Shown one piece after another: positions 8,210 through 17,076 of a stretch of 41,852 nt of DNA. This DNA comes from JBDHXE01 sp035445085 (lineage in GTDB: Bacteria; Bacteroidota; Ignavibacteria; Kapaibacteriales; UBA2268). Both the position numbers and the translations under genes were made by a program. The stretch's first letter is position 1. Each line of letters starts with the position of its first letter. The notes below the pieces were generated by a model, which did no database searches, was not told the DNA's origin, and was given only the letters and a program-made list of their open reading frames with translations. The stretch covers positions 1 to 41,852 of the forward strand of contig DAOMQA010000021.1 in assembly GCA_035445085.1 (NCBI GenBank), written 5' to 3'.

Positions 8210-9247
8210 TTATTGCCAAACCAATATATTTTGTATTTTAAATGGTGTTTTTATAGCTTTTTGTATTGACCCTGTTTTGCTACTTGCAATAAATAAATCG
8301 TTGCTTGTAGCAGATTCTCCAGTTAATATCAAGCGTGAATTGATGTCATCATTTGTAATGCTTGTAAAGCTCTTTTTAATAATAAATTTTAAATCTTTTC
8401 TTGTTCGTGCGTCGGCACGGAATAAGGCAGTCGTTGAAGCAATATAAATCCATTCTGTATTTGTAACGACTACCCCAACAGGTTGAACATCCATTGCTGA
8501 AATAAGACCTTCACCAATTTCTATTGAGTTTGCCTCATTCCTATTTAGAACGTTATAAAAAGTAAGCATTGCTGGGCTTTTGGGCTCGTCCACGGCTAAT
8601 TTCCCTCTACCAAGCGAAATAATACCAGCGTATAAGCCATCTTTTGTAATGATTGAAAATGAAGGAAGTGGACTTGATGGCATATTTGCTTCTTCTGCTC
8701 TACTTCTTGTATCTACTATCGAAAGGCTATTATCTAAGGAATTAGTTATTATTAATTGATTGCCATTGGCAATAATTGAATTGGGTGCATTACCTACTTT
8801 TACCTGCTTGGCTACTTTAAATACAGTAATGTCTATTATGCTAATATAGTCTTTATTGGGGTGAACCACATAACAATCGGTAGAGTTAGGAAACACAAAA
8901 TCGCCTACCTCCGCTTGATCTTTAGAAAAATCAATAACTGTTACTAATTCTAATGAAGATTTCTTTAAAATAATTAATTTATAGTCCTTTTGAGCTGCTA
9001 AATATAGATTATCTCCATAGCTTTTCATAAACGTTATAGGGGAGTTTAAGGTGAAATCTAATTTGCCTGCTAAGATATCCGAATTTAATATTTCTAAATT
9101 AGGCAAAGACACTATTTTTACTGTTGCATCATCTTTTGTAGAAACCAAAAGTTTAGAGCTTTGTTCTTGCGGGTTTATAACTCGTTCTTCGCTACTACAA
9201 GATAGTATTGTAAATATAGCGATGATAATTAGCAGGATATTTTTCAT
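8210..9247 (-). CDS. Beta-propeller (YVTN-like) lipoprotein
   Basis: The ATG at 9247 opens a lipoprotein signal with lipobox TILSC, placing the lipidated Cys near residue 17. A TTG start three codons upstream at 9256 is possible but not needed. The mature part has repeated blade-like segments (for example VGNAPNSIIANGNQLIITNS and DNSLSIVDTR) typical of YVTN/NHL beta-propellers that follow a signal outside the cell membrane. No catalytic motif is visible. It is the first gene of a run with the SpoIIE phosphatase and the PaaY-like gene, separated by 1 and 4 bases. It may feed an envelope signal to the phosphatase, which is inference from position only. Confidence 0.8.
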   Translation of the reverse strand: MKNILLIIIAIFTILSCSSEERVINPQEQSSKLLVSTKDDATVKIVSLPNLEILNSDILAGKLDFTLNSPITFMKSYGDNLYLAAQKDYKLIILKKSSLELVTVIDFSKDQAEVGDFVFPNSTDCYVVHPNKDYISIIDITVFKVAKQVKVGNAPNSIIANGNQLIITNSLDNSLSIVDTRSRAEEANMPSSPLPSFSIITKDGLYAGIISLGRGKLAVDEPKSPAMLTFYNVLNRNEANSIEIGEGLISAMDVQPVGVVVTNTEWIYIASTTALFRADARTRKDLKFIIKKSFTSITNDDINSRLILTGESATSNDLFIASSKTGSIQKAIKTPFKIQNILVWQ

Positions 9248-9364
9248 AATTTCCAATATAAATTTACTTACGAATTTTACTATTATTATATTACGAATTT
9301 ATGTACAAATATTTTTAGTATTCAAAAAAAATACTTATTTACGTCGTTATTTAAGGGGTCAAAA

Positions 9365-11644
9365 TTATATATACAAGTGTATATTAGTACCTTTTCCTAA
9401 TTCGCTATCAATTTTAATTTCATATCCCAGCATCTTGGTGTATTCGCTGACTATTGATAATCCTAAGCCGCTACCTTCGTGCGACCTTGATATAGATAAG
9501 TCTGCTTGAACAAATCTATCAAAAACTTTATCAATCACTAATGGACTAATTCCAATACCTGTGTCTTTTATATAGATTTCAAGAAGATTTTCACTTTCTT
9601 TAATCCCTATAGATATGCTGCCGCTATCAGTAAACTTAATAGCATTAGTAATCAAGTGATACATGATACGTTCTATTTTTTTTATATCACTTATGATTTT
9701 AGTTTTATTCTCTGGGAGTTCTACGCTTATTTTGTATTGCAAGCCTTTGTCGTGGGCTTGTTGTTCAAATACTTCGGCTATTCTTTGTATTTCCTCATCA
9801 ATATATATTGTCCCTAAATAAACTTCTTTGTTGCCTGCATCGATTTGAGAAATTTCAATTATATCTTCTAATGTGTTAATTAAACGATTGCCACTCGATT
9901 TAATTAATTCAATGTATTCATCTAATTCGGCTTTTTCTAAGCCCGGTAGCTTCAAAAGATTTAGAAAGCCGAGTATTCCATTCATAGGTGTACGTATTTC
10001 GTGGCTTAGATTTGCTAAAAAGGCTGATTTTAATTTATCACTTTCTTGCGCTTTTGCTATAGCTTCAATCAAATAGTTATCATTTTGTATCTTTAAGGTA
10101 ATACTAACAAGGAGGTATGAGAATATTCTTAACATTTGCATATCTGTTTCGGAATATAAATGGTATTCTCTTACAAAATCAAAGCCAACAAAACCAATTG
10201 CCATTCCCTCATTCATCATTGGAATAGCAATTAAACTCTTAATATCTTGGGCGTCTAAAACCTCTCGTGTATAATCATCACTAATTTTCATGACGTCAGG
10301 AATATATACGATATCGTTATTATCAAAACTATGGGCGAAATAGTCACTTAATCTAGTATTCTGAAGCTCGCTGATTACTGGATTTATGCCCTCGTTACAA
10401 TATTCATAAGTGTTGCTACATATACGCGTAGTACTATTATAGTCAAAAATATATGCCCTATCAGCATTGACAAAATGAGCCATAACCTCTAAAGAATGTG
10501 CTAATTCACTATGAGCTTCTTTGGGTGATAGATTAATAAAATGAGAAGAAATATCTACTAATAACTGTCTTAATTCATTTTGTTCTTGAAGTAAACGTAG
10601 GGCTTTAACTTTTGCCGTTACATCTCTCATTATACCTAATAGCTGCTTATTATTATTTTTAGTTATTACCACAATTGAAGCTTCTAATATTTTTATTTCA
10701 CCAGATTTAGATATAATTTCTACTTCATATTTCCCTGAAATATTACTTTTATGCTCCCAATTTAGTATTATATCTTTTAGCTTTTCTCTGCTTTCGTCAG
10801 TTAAAAGCGATAAAAATACAAATTCCGAAGAAGTTAGCTCGTGAAACGAATAGCCTACAATGTCGCAAAAACTTTGATTAACATATTCGTATCTTTGATC
10901 ATTCAATATAAAAATACCATCAAAAGCATGATTAAATAGTAAATTTGATTGAAGTTCTACATTCAATAGTTCATTAGATTGTTGTTCGTACGCATCTTCG
11001 AGTTTACTTTTTTCTTCTTGTAATAGTTTGTTAAGAATATAATTACGCTTCTTATTTAATTCCACTGTATAGGCACCTAAAGCGCATATTAATACTAATG
11101 AAGAGAAAAAGAAATTATAGGTAATTAGGTGATAACTTTGTATTTCGGAAAAGGAGATTAGAATTATATTAATAAGAATCAAACTTATTATTGAGGTAAT
11201 CGTTGAGAATAAATATTTGATTCGATACAAAAAAATACCAGCAGGATAAACTAACATCATACCTAAAGCATATGCGTAGTCTTCAGACTTATCTATCATC
11301 ATACCTAACAAACCGTACCCAATAATTAAAAAGGTGAATGACAAAATATATTGATGATATTTTTTAAATATTTGTGAATAACTTAGCCCTATCATTAAAC
11401 TTAAAAATGGAATAATAGTTGATAAGCTAATTATTTGCAAACGCACTACCTCTGGGTTAATTATCATATCTATTACCTTTCCTATCAGAAAGAGTATAAT
11501 AGTAATGAATAAAACAACTCTAATAGATCGAATAGAGGTATGTATAATATTCTCATCATATTCACTCTCCAATTCCTTTGGGAATAGAAGTGTGAACTTA
11601 TTTAAGCCGTACTTATTGTTGATATCTAAGAGTTTATTAAGCAT
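9365..11644 (-). CDS. Membrane sensor histidine kinase with PAS and GAF domains
   Basis: The 759-residue protein has about six membrane helices between residues 42 and 195, a short coiled coil (200-235), a PAS domain (about 235-350, with DGIFILNDQRYEYVN), a GAF domain (about 365-520) and a kinase core. The phospho-accepting His is His548 in NLSHEIRTPMNG. The ATP-binding domain has the N box ITNAIKFTDSG, the G1 box DTGIGIS and the G2 box GSGLGLS. No receiver domain or response regulator gene is visible nearby, so its partner must lie elsewhere. It ends 109 bases upstream of the lipoprotein ATG on the same strand and may or may not be in that operon. Confidence 0.95.
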   Translation of the reverse strand: MLNKLLDINNKYGLNKFTLLFPKELESEYDENIIHTSIRSIRVVLFITIILFLIGKVIDMIINPEVVRLQIISLSTIIPFLSLMIGLSYSQIFKKYHQYILSFTFLIIGYGLLGMMIDKSEDYAYALGMMLVYPAGIFLYRIKYLFSTITSIISLILINIILISFSEIQSYHLITYNFFFSSLVLICALGAYTVELNKKRNYILNKLLQEEKSKLEDAYEQQSNELLNVELQSNLLFNHAFDGIFILNDQRYEYVNQSFCDIVGYSFHELTSSEFVFLSLLTDESREKLKDIILNWEHKSNISGKYEVEIISKSGEIKILEASIVVITKNNNKQLLGIMRDVTAKVKALRLLQEQNELRQLLVDISSHFINLSPKEAHSELAHSLEVMAHFVNADRAYIFDYNSTTRICSNTYEYCNEGINPVISELQNTRLSDYFAHSFDNNDIVYIPDVMKISDDYTREVLDAQDIKSLIAIPMMNEGMAIGFVGFDFVREYHLYSETDMQMLRIFSYLLVSITLKIQNDNYLIEAIAKAQESDKLKSAFLANLSHEIRTPMNGILGFLNLLKLPGLEKAELDEYIELIKSSGNRLINTLEDIIEISQIDAGNKEVYLGTIYIDEEIQRIAEVFEQQAHDKGLQYKISVELPENKTKIISDIKKIERIMYHLITNAIKFTDSGSISIGIKESENLLEIYIKDTGIGISPLVIDKVFDRFVQADLSISRSHEGSGLGLSIVSEYTKMLGYEIKIDSELGKGTNIHLYI

Positions 11645-11799
11645 TAAGAAATAACTTAGTAAAATATAAATTTCATTAACAAAAATTAATCTTTAAACAG
11701 TTTCAAGGTTGCGAAAGTAAGCAAAACTAATCAATTAGTCAAATTTAACTAATGAATTAATGCTTTGTTACATAAGGCTTTATTGTATCATTAAAAGCA

Positions 11800-11833
11800 A
11801 AAGCTCCAAGAATATTGCTATACTTGGAGCTTT
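11800..11833 (-). terminator. Terminator after the FN3 protein gene
   Basis: AAAGCTCCAAG at 11800-11810 pairs with CTTGGAGCTTT at 11823-11833 around a 12-base loop. On the minus strand it is followed by a T-rich tail. It lies 23 bases past the stop of the 880-residue protein. The remaining 11645-11799 shows nothing else. Confidence 0.85.
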
Positions 11834-11855
11834 CGTAATCTTAATTATAGAAAAA

Positions 11856-14498
11856 TTATTTTACGACAAATGTACCATTATAAGATTTATTGCCTACAAT
11901 TAAAGTATAAATATATAATCCCGGATGAAATGTATCTGCATTGAAGCTAATTATATGATTGCCATTGCTATAATATTTAGGGGCAACGCTATATACTTCT
12001 TTGCCTAACAAGCTATGAATTTGTAATTTAACGTTCTCGCCTTGCTTTAAATCAAAATTTATACTTGCATTACTTGATACTGGATTTGGTCTTATATTGA
12101 TATTTACAAAGAGTGGGTCGTTGTCTTCCACAGATGTAGGGTCAATAGTTTTGAAAGAGCGTACTAAAGAATATGGGCTATAACCTGCTTCATTAAACCC
12201 GCGTACTCGCCAGAAATATTCAGTATTATAGCTTAAGTCATTGACTTTTTTGTATAAGTTATATACCTTTTCAAAGCTATACACTGTAGATGCTTCAGTA
12301 AAGTTTGTATCAGTAGCTATAAATATGTCATAAGTTTTAGCTCTGGGAATAGAGTCCCAAACAAATTCTAATGAAATAGGCATATTTTTAGCGTCATCTT
12401 CAGGAGCAACTAATTGAACTATATCGCTTGGTTTTATATCTTTGGTTCTAAATTTAAATGTAATACCCCAATTGCCTGCTCCTCCTTTGTTAATGGTACG
12501 CACTCGCCAATAGTAATAAGTAAAAGGAGCTAAACCTGTTATTGCATAGCTTGTGTCACTTCCAATAATATTTGCGCTTGCCACCATGTTGGTAAATTGA
12601 TTGTCGCTTGCAAGTTCAAAATCATAAGAAAGAGCACTTGCTTGAGAGTTCCATATAAATGTAAATTCAAAAGGGAGACTTACTTGGCTATTAAAAGGCA
12701 CTAATTTGTTAGGAGCTCCAACAGCTTGCTCTTGGATAGTAAAGAAGCTAAATTGAGACCAAAGTGATTTCCCTTCATTATTCTTTGCTCTCACCCTCCA
12801 ATAGTATGTTGTTTTCTCTTGAAATGGGGCACCAGCAAACGACATTGTATTTTGGACTAAAAAGTTATCATACTTATATAAGCTAGTGAAATTAGAATCT
12901 AAAGATACTTCAATTTCGTATCCTGTAGCATCTTCTACTGTATTCCATTCAAATATTGGATATAGTACTTCAACGATTGCACCTTGAGCGGGTAAAATTA
13001 ATTCAGGAGAATTTATTAATGTTTTGAATTGAACTACTTTTGACCAATCGCCTAAGCAAGCCCCTGTTCTAACTCTTGCACTCCAATAATATGTAGTATT
13101 ATTTGTCGGAACAGTCAAATCAAAATAGTTTGTGTCTAACAAAGTAGTATCAACTAATAAATGCTTCATTTCAATGTCGGAAGCTACCTTTAAATCATAA
13201 TAAGTATTTGCTCCGAAGTTTTCCCAAGATAAAGTTAGGGCTTTTTGTGAGCCATAAGACGAATCCGCTGGAATGAAACTTGAAGGCGGTCTTTGGGTAG
13301 TCTGGAACTTATAAATAGAAGACCAAAGCCCAATATTCTTACTATCTTCACCTCTCACCCTCCAATAATACATTGTAAGAGCTTTATCTAATACTATTGA
13401 AGTTTGTATTTCATTAATATCCTTTACTTGGATTATATTGTTTACAAAATTACTATCAGTAGTAAACTCTATAGAATATTTGGTTGCACCGGGAATAACT
13501 GTCCATTTAATTAGATTATTTCCCATAGATACACATAATTCATTATTCAATGGTAATGTTGGAGTAGATTGTATGTATGGTGTCCTTAATTTAAAAGGTT
13601 CAGACCAATAAGAAACGCAACCATTAACAGTACTACGCACTCTCCAATAAAATAAAGAATCGTAATTAGAAGCTAAATTTAAGTCATAACTTGTGTCAGG
13701 AATAGACGCTTGTGTGAAAAATGTTGTAAAGTTTGGACTATCAGATACTTGAATATCATATATAGTAGCATTTTCTGTTGTTGCCCATTTTAATGTTGTA
13801 ATAAAAGGAACTGCATTAAATAGTTCGGCACCTTTTGCCCCATTTGCAGGTAATAATAATTGTGGACTATGTTGCTTGCTGGTAAATTCCCAACGCTCTG
13901 ACCAATCTGTTAAGCATAATCCTTTTTTAGCAGCTACTCTCCAATAAAATTTGGTATTATAAAAAGGAATACTTACTGCTACACTTGTATCAGTCAAGTT
14001 GTTCTTGTTGTAAATAAAGTCTGTGAATAAAGAGTCAGTTGCAATTTGCAAGGTATAAAATTCAGCATCTGCCTTTTTCCATACAAATCTCGCATTAGTA
14101 TCTACGCAGTTTATTTCGTTTGGTACAGATACCAAGACAACGGGTGCTTTCTTAGTTTTAAATATCCAAGCTTCTGATTTGCCTTCTGTGCCACCAGGGA
14201 ATACAGAATACACTCTCCAGAAATATCGTTGCTGCCAATCATTCAACACTATATTTAGTTGAGTAAGTGTAAGGTTGGCTTGGTTGATAACAATATTTTG
14301 AAAATTTGATGTGTCTGATACTTCTAACCTATATGATATAGCATTAGGTACTGCCTGCCATTCTAAAGTCAAAAATCTTGACTGGCAGCTATCAAAATTC
14401 TGCGGATATACCAACGTTGGGGGGATTTGTGCCATCAAATCCATTTTACAACAAGTAAGTAATATCACTGCTATAAGTGAAAAAAGTTTAAATTTCAT
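11856..14498 (-). CDS. Secreted fibronectin-III repeat protein with a type IX sorting domain
   Basis: An N-terminal signal peptide (about 1-23, ending near DLMAQ) is followed by eight FN3-like repeats of roughly 95 residues. Each repeat carries a hallmark such as YYWRVR or FYWRVRS, and each begins with a P-x-L-x-x-P-x-N/x-G type strand. The C-terminal part from about residue 800 is a type A sorting domain, with RPNPVSSNASINFDL, LLGKEVY and a final basic strand ending in TFVVK. Such domains direct export by the type IX system and are cleaved or lipid-anchored at the surface. No catalytic domain is present, so an adhesin or surface scaffold is the likeliest role. A good TTTG-N21-TACATTTG promoter lies at 14556-14589. 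Repeat-to-repeat similarity suggests growth by duplication. Confidence 0.93.
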   Translation of the reverse strand: MKFKLFSLIAVILLTCCKMDLMAQIPPTLVYPQNFDSCQSRFLTLEWQAVPNAISYRLEVSDTSNFQNIVINQANLTLTQLNIVLNDWQQRYFWRVYSVFPGGTEGKSEAWIFKTKKAPVVLVSVPNEINCVDTNARFVWKKADAEFYTLQIATDSLFTDFIYNKNNLTDTSVAVSIPFYNTKFYWRVAAKKGLCLTDWSERWEFTSKQHSPQLLLPANGAKGAELFNAVPFITTLKWATTENATIYDIQVSDSPNFTTFFTQASIPDTSYDLNLASNYDSLFYWRVRSTVNGCVSYWSEPFKLRTPYIQSTPTLPLNNELCVSMGNNLIKWTVIPGATKYSIEFTTDSNFVNNIIQVKDINEIQTSIVLDKALTMYYWRVRGEDSKNIGLWSSIYKFQTTQRPPSSFIPADSSYGSQKALTLSWENFGANTYYDLKVASDIEMKHLLVDTTLLDTNYFDLTVPTNNTTYYWSARVRTGACLGDWSKVVQFKTLINSPELILPAQGAIVEVLYPIFEWNTVEDATGYEIEVSLDSNFTSLYKYDNFLVQNTMSFAGAPFQEKTTYYWRVRAKNNEGKSLWSQFSFFTIQEQAVGAPNKLVPFNSQVSLPFEFTFIWNSQASALSYDFELASDNQFTNMVASANIIGSDTSYAITGLAPFTYYYWRVRTINKGGAGNWGITFKFRTKDIKPSDIVQLVAPEDDAKNMPISLEFVWDSIPRAKTYDIFIATDTNFTEASTVYSFEKVYNLYKKVNDLSYNTEYFWRVRGFNEAGYSPYSLVRSFKTIDPTSVEDNDPLFVNINIRPNPVSSNASINFDLKQGENVKLQIHSLLGKEVYSVAPKYYSNGNHIISFNADTFHPGLYIYTLIVGNKSYNGTFVVK

Positions 14499-14555
14499 AA
14501 TTGAACTCCAAAAAAATTATTGTCATTGTTATTGCAATATAATATATATAGGATA

Positions 14556-14589
14556 CAAATGTAATATATAACGTCCAAGAACTGCAAAA
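14556..14589 (-). promoter_or_regulatory. Bacteroidota-type promoter for the FN3 protein gene
   Basis: Read on the minus strand, TTTTG (14585-14589) is followed after 21 bases by TACATTTG (14556-14563). This fits the TTTG-N19..21-TAnnTTTG consensus of the Bacteroidota primary sigma factor. The start codon is about 58 bases downstream, leaving room for a normal leader. Confidence 0.7.
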
Positions 14590-14613
14590 GTAAAATACGA
14601 AGCAAAGATTTTA

Positions 14614-15261
14614 TTATTTTTTTATACTTAACCATTCTTTATATAAATCAACGAGTTCATTCAAAATCATTGCCGTTGCTCCCCACAGAGGTACTAAATT
14701 GTGTACATTCCAATATGGAGTTACTACTTCATTGCCATCAATATTCTTAATTGTTGTTTGAATAATATCGTTCTTAGTAAAGGTGATCATATCAGAAAAG
14801 AAAATTTCTTCCACTTCATCGGGGCTTGCTCTATAATGCTCAATGCTTTCGGTATAAGCTATAATGGGGGTTATTATGCTATTAGATGGAGGCACAAAAA
14901 GCTCCGACAACTTACCTATTATTTGGTTTTTATCTACCATAATATCGGTTTCTTCATAAGTTTCTCTAATTGCTGCCTCAATACTATCTTCACCTTTTTC
15001 ATTCCTGCCTCCAGGGAAACTAATTTGATTATTATGATGGCGTAGGTTCTTGCTTCTTAAAGTAAATAGAATCGACAATTGCGTCTTACCCGAGAGAAGT
15101 AACATAATTGAACTTTGGAAGGCATCTTGTGTTGGCTTAAATTTTCTAAACAAAAGATTATTAACTTTCATTGCCATATTTATTTGGGAATCTATACCTG
15201 GTAATGGTTCTTGAAGCCTTAATTTCAAAAAATCAATGAATTGAATATCTGATGATAGCAT
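14614..15261 (-). CDS. Nudix hydrolase of the CoA pyrophosphatase (NudL) type
   Basis: The 215-residue protein has a full Nudix box, from Gly85 through GEDSIEAAIRETYEET to about Ile107, with the REx2EE core. The preceding LFTLRSKNLRHH...ISFPGG matches the extra signature of the NudL/YeaB family, whose members cut coenzyme A or its derivatives into 3',5'-ADP and phosphopantetheine. The N-terminal helical extension of about 40 residues is also normal for this family. The reaction is known for the family; the substrate here is inferred. The gene stands alone, divergent from the ATL gene at 15402. Confidence 0.9.
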   Translation of the reverse strand: MLSSDIQFIDFLKLRLQEPLPGIDSQINMAMKVNNLLFRKFKPTQDAFQSSIMLLLSGKTQLSILFTLRSKNLRHHNNQISFPGGRNEKGEDSIEAAIRETYEETDIMVDKNQIIGKLSELFVPPSNSIITPIIAYTESIEHYRASPDEVEEIFFSDMITFTKNDIIQTTIKNIDGNEVVTPYWNVHNLVPLWGATAMILNELVDLYKEWLSIKK

Positions 15262-15401
15262 AAATTAATCTACTTTAAATAAAAAATATATAGAAATAGT
15301 AAAAAAACTATTAAATTGCATACTTTAGTTGTAATAAACGAAAATAAATTAATCATAATTTAGTTTTTAGAGTTTTTTTACTTGCACAATGTCGATAAGA
15401 T

Positions 15402-15710
15402 TTGAAAGATACTAATATTTATCAAAAAATATACGAACTTGTAAATGAAATACCTTGTGGTATGGTAAGTACTTACGGAGCTATAGCTCAAAAGATAGGA
15501 ATGCAATCTTCGGCGAGAATGGTAGGCTATGCCTTAAGCGCAGATAAGCATAATTTTATTGCACCTTATCATAGGGTAGTTAATCGTAATGGTGACTTGA
15601 CAGGAAAGAATGCTTTCCCAGGCGACACAATGCGAAAACTACTTGAGAGTGAAGGAATTGAATTTGTAGGTAACAGGGTGAATATGAAAAAACATTTCTG
15701 GAGACCGTGA
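15402..15710 (+). CDS. Alkyltransferase-like protein (ATL) with Tyr at the acceptor site
   Basis: This 102-residue protein is the DNA-binding half of the O6-alkylguanine-DNA alkyltransferase family. It has the helix with the arginine finger (SARMVG, Arg39) and the STYGAIA motif. The usual acceptor motif PCHRV reads PYHRVV, with Tyr56 in place of the reactive Cys. It therefore cannot take the alkyl group and should instead bind alkylated guanine and recruit nucleotide excision repair, as known for ATL proteins that carry Trp or Ala there. The start is TTG at 15402, since an in-frame stop lies 6 bases upstream (15396-15398). The start is not preceded by a clear ribosome-binding site. It reads toward the spt gene 33 bases downstream. 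Confidence 0.9.
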   Translation: MKDTNIYQKIYELVNEIPCGMVSTYGAIAQKIGMQSSARMVGYALSADKHNFIAPYHRVVNRNGDLTGKNAFPGDTMRKLLESEGIEFVGNRVNMKKHFWRP

Positions 15711-15743
15711 GTAGTTTTATTTAATAATTATTGGAGAAATTAA

Positions 15744-16934
15744 GTGGATTTATTTCAAAAATGTTTTGATTTTACACGTGCTGATGATGTAAAAGCTATG
15801 GGATTATATCCCTATTTTCATTCGATAGAAGAAAATGAAGGTCCTGTAGTTACAGTAGAAGGAAAGAAGATGATAATGGCAGGCTCAAATAATTATCTTG
15901 GGCTTACAGCTAATGAAAGTGTAAAGGAAGCTGCTATTAAAGCTATCGAAAAGTATGGTACAGGTTGCTCTGGTTCACGATATTTAACGGGTACACTCGA
16001 TTTGCATATAGAGTTAGAGCAAAGATTAGCTAAGTTTTTGAATTTTGAATCCGTCTTACTGTTTAGCACAGGATACCAAACAGCTTTAGGGGTTTTATCC
16101 GCTTTAGCTCAAAAAGGTGATTATATTATTTCTGACAAAGAAAACCACGCTTGTATTGTTAATGGTGCAATGCTAGCAAAGGGTGCTTTTGCGGAGTTTA
16201 AAAGATACAAACATAATGATATGGAAGATCTTGAGAGAGTGCTGCAACATATTCCCGAAAAGGCGCCAAAATTAGTGGTTACTGATGGCGTGTTCTCTGT
16301 TACTGGCGAAATTGTTAATCTACCTGATATGATAAAAGTTGCCCATAAATATGGAGCAAGAGTAATGGTAGACGATGCCCATTCTGTTGGGGTAATAGGA
16401 AAAGGTGGTCGTGGTACAGCATCTCATTATGATTGTGAAAAAGACACAGATTTAGTTATTGGTACTTTTTCTAAAACATTTGCTTCTTTAGGTGGCTTTG
16501 TTGCAGGTCCAGAGCGTGTTATTAATTTTATGAAACATACTTCACCTGCTCTTATTTTTAGCGCTAGTCCTACGCCAGCTTCTTGTGCATCTGCCTTAGC
16601 AGCTTTAGATATATTAGAAAAACATCCCGAATTAGTAGAGCAATTATTATTTAATGCTAAGTATGCTAGTGATGGATTACATAGCAAAGGCTTTACTGTT
16701 ATCCCAAGTCAAACAGGTATAGTACCTGTAATTGTTGGCGAAGTCGATAAAGCATTTATTACGTGGCGAAAATTATTTGATAGAGGAATTTTTGTTAATG
16801 CCTTTATTCCACCGGGAGTACCTCCAAATATGAGTATGATGCGCACCAGCTATATGGCTACTCATAAAAAAGAACATCTTGATGAAATCATTCATCAATT
16901 TGAGGAAGTAGGCAAAGAGTTAGGCTTAATATAA
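15744..16934 (+). CDS. spt: Serine palmitoyltransferase-like alpha-oxoamine synthase
   Basis: This PLP enzyme of 396 residues condenses an amino acid with an acyl-CoA. The PLP lysine is Lys244 in GTFSKTFASLGG. His135 (ENHACIV) stacks on the cofactor, and Asp210 and His213 (VDDAHSVG) bind it. Full-length agreement with the start MAGSNNYLGL block is clear. The three closest family members are serine palmitoyltransferase (sphingolipid synthesis, common in Bacteroidota), glycine C-acetyltransferase (Kbl) and BioF. No partner tdh or bio gene is present, and the host group makes sphingolipids, so serine palmitoyltransferase is preferred. The start is GTG at 15744 with a GGAG sequence eight bases before it. 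A long hairpin at 16967-17010 follows the gene. Confidence 0.88.
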   Translation: MDLFQKCFDFTRADDVKAMGLYPYFHSIEENEGPVVTVEGKKMIMAGSNNYLGLTANESVKEAAIKAIEKYGTGCSGSRYLTGTLDLHIELEQRLAKFLNFESVLLFSTGYQTALGVLSALAQKGDYIISDKENHACIVNGAMLAKGAFAEFKRYKHNDMEDLERVLQHIPEKAPKLVVTDGVFSVTGEIVNLPDMIKVAHKYGARVMVDDAHSVGVIGKGGRGTASHYDCEKDTDLVIGTFSKTFASLGGFVAGPERVINFMKHTSPALIFSASPTPASCASALAALDILEKHPELVEQLLFNAKYASDGLHSKGFTVIPSQTGIVPVIVGEVDKAFITWRKLFDRGIFVNAFIPPGVPPNMSMMRTSYMATHKKEHLDEIIHQFEEVGKELGLI

Positions 16935-16966
16935 TAGTATTAATTAAATGTCAAAAGTAGAACAAT

Positions 16967-17010
16967 TATACAAGCACCATTGTCAAAGTATACTAAATGG
17001 TGTTTGTATA
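16967..17010 (+). terminator. Long hairpin downstream of spt
   Basis: The 15-base arm at 16967-16981 (TATACAAGCACCATT) pairs with 16996-17010 (AATGGTGTTTGTATA) with one G-U wobble, around a 14-base loop. A T-rich stretch (GTCTTTGTTT) follows. It is stronger than most terminators here and may end or protect the spt transcript. A second partial copy of the arm sequence (GTATGGTGTC) follows at 17031-17040, before a T run. Confidence 0.65.
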
Positions 17011-17076
17011 GTCTTTGTTTAAAAGATATAGTATGGTGTCTTTTTTCATTATTACAATTTATAAATATCAATTCGT

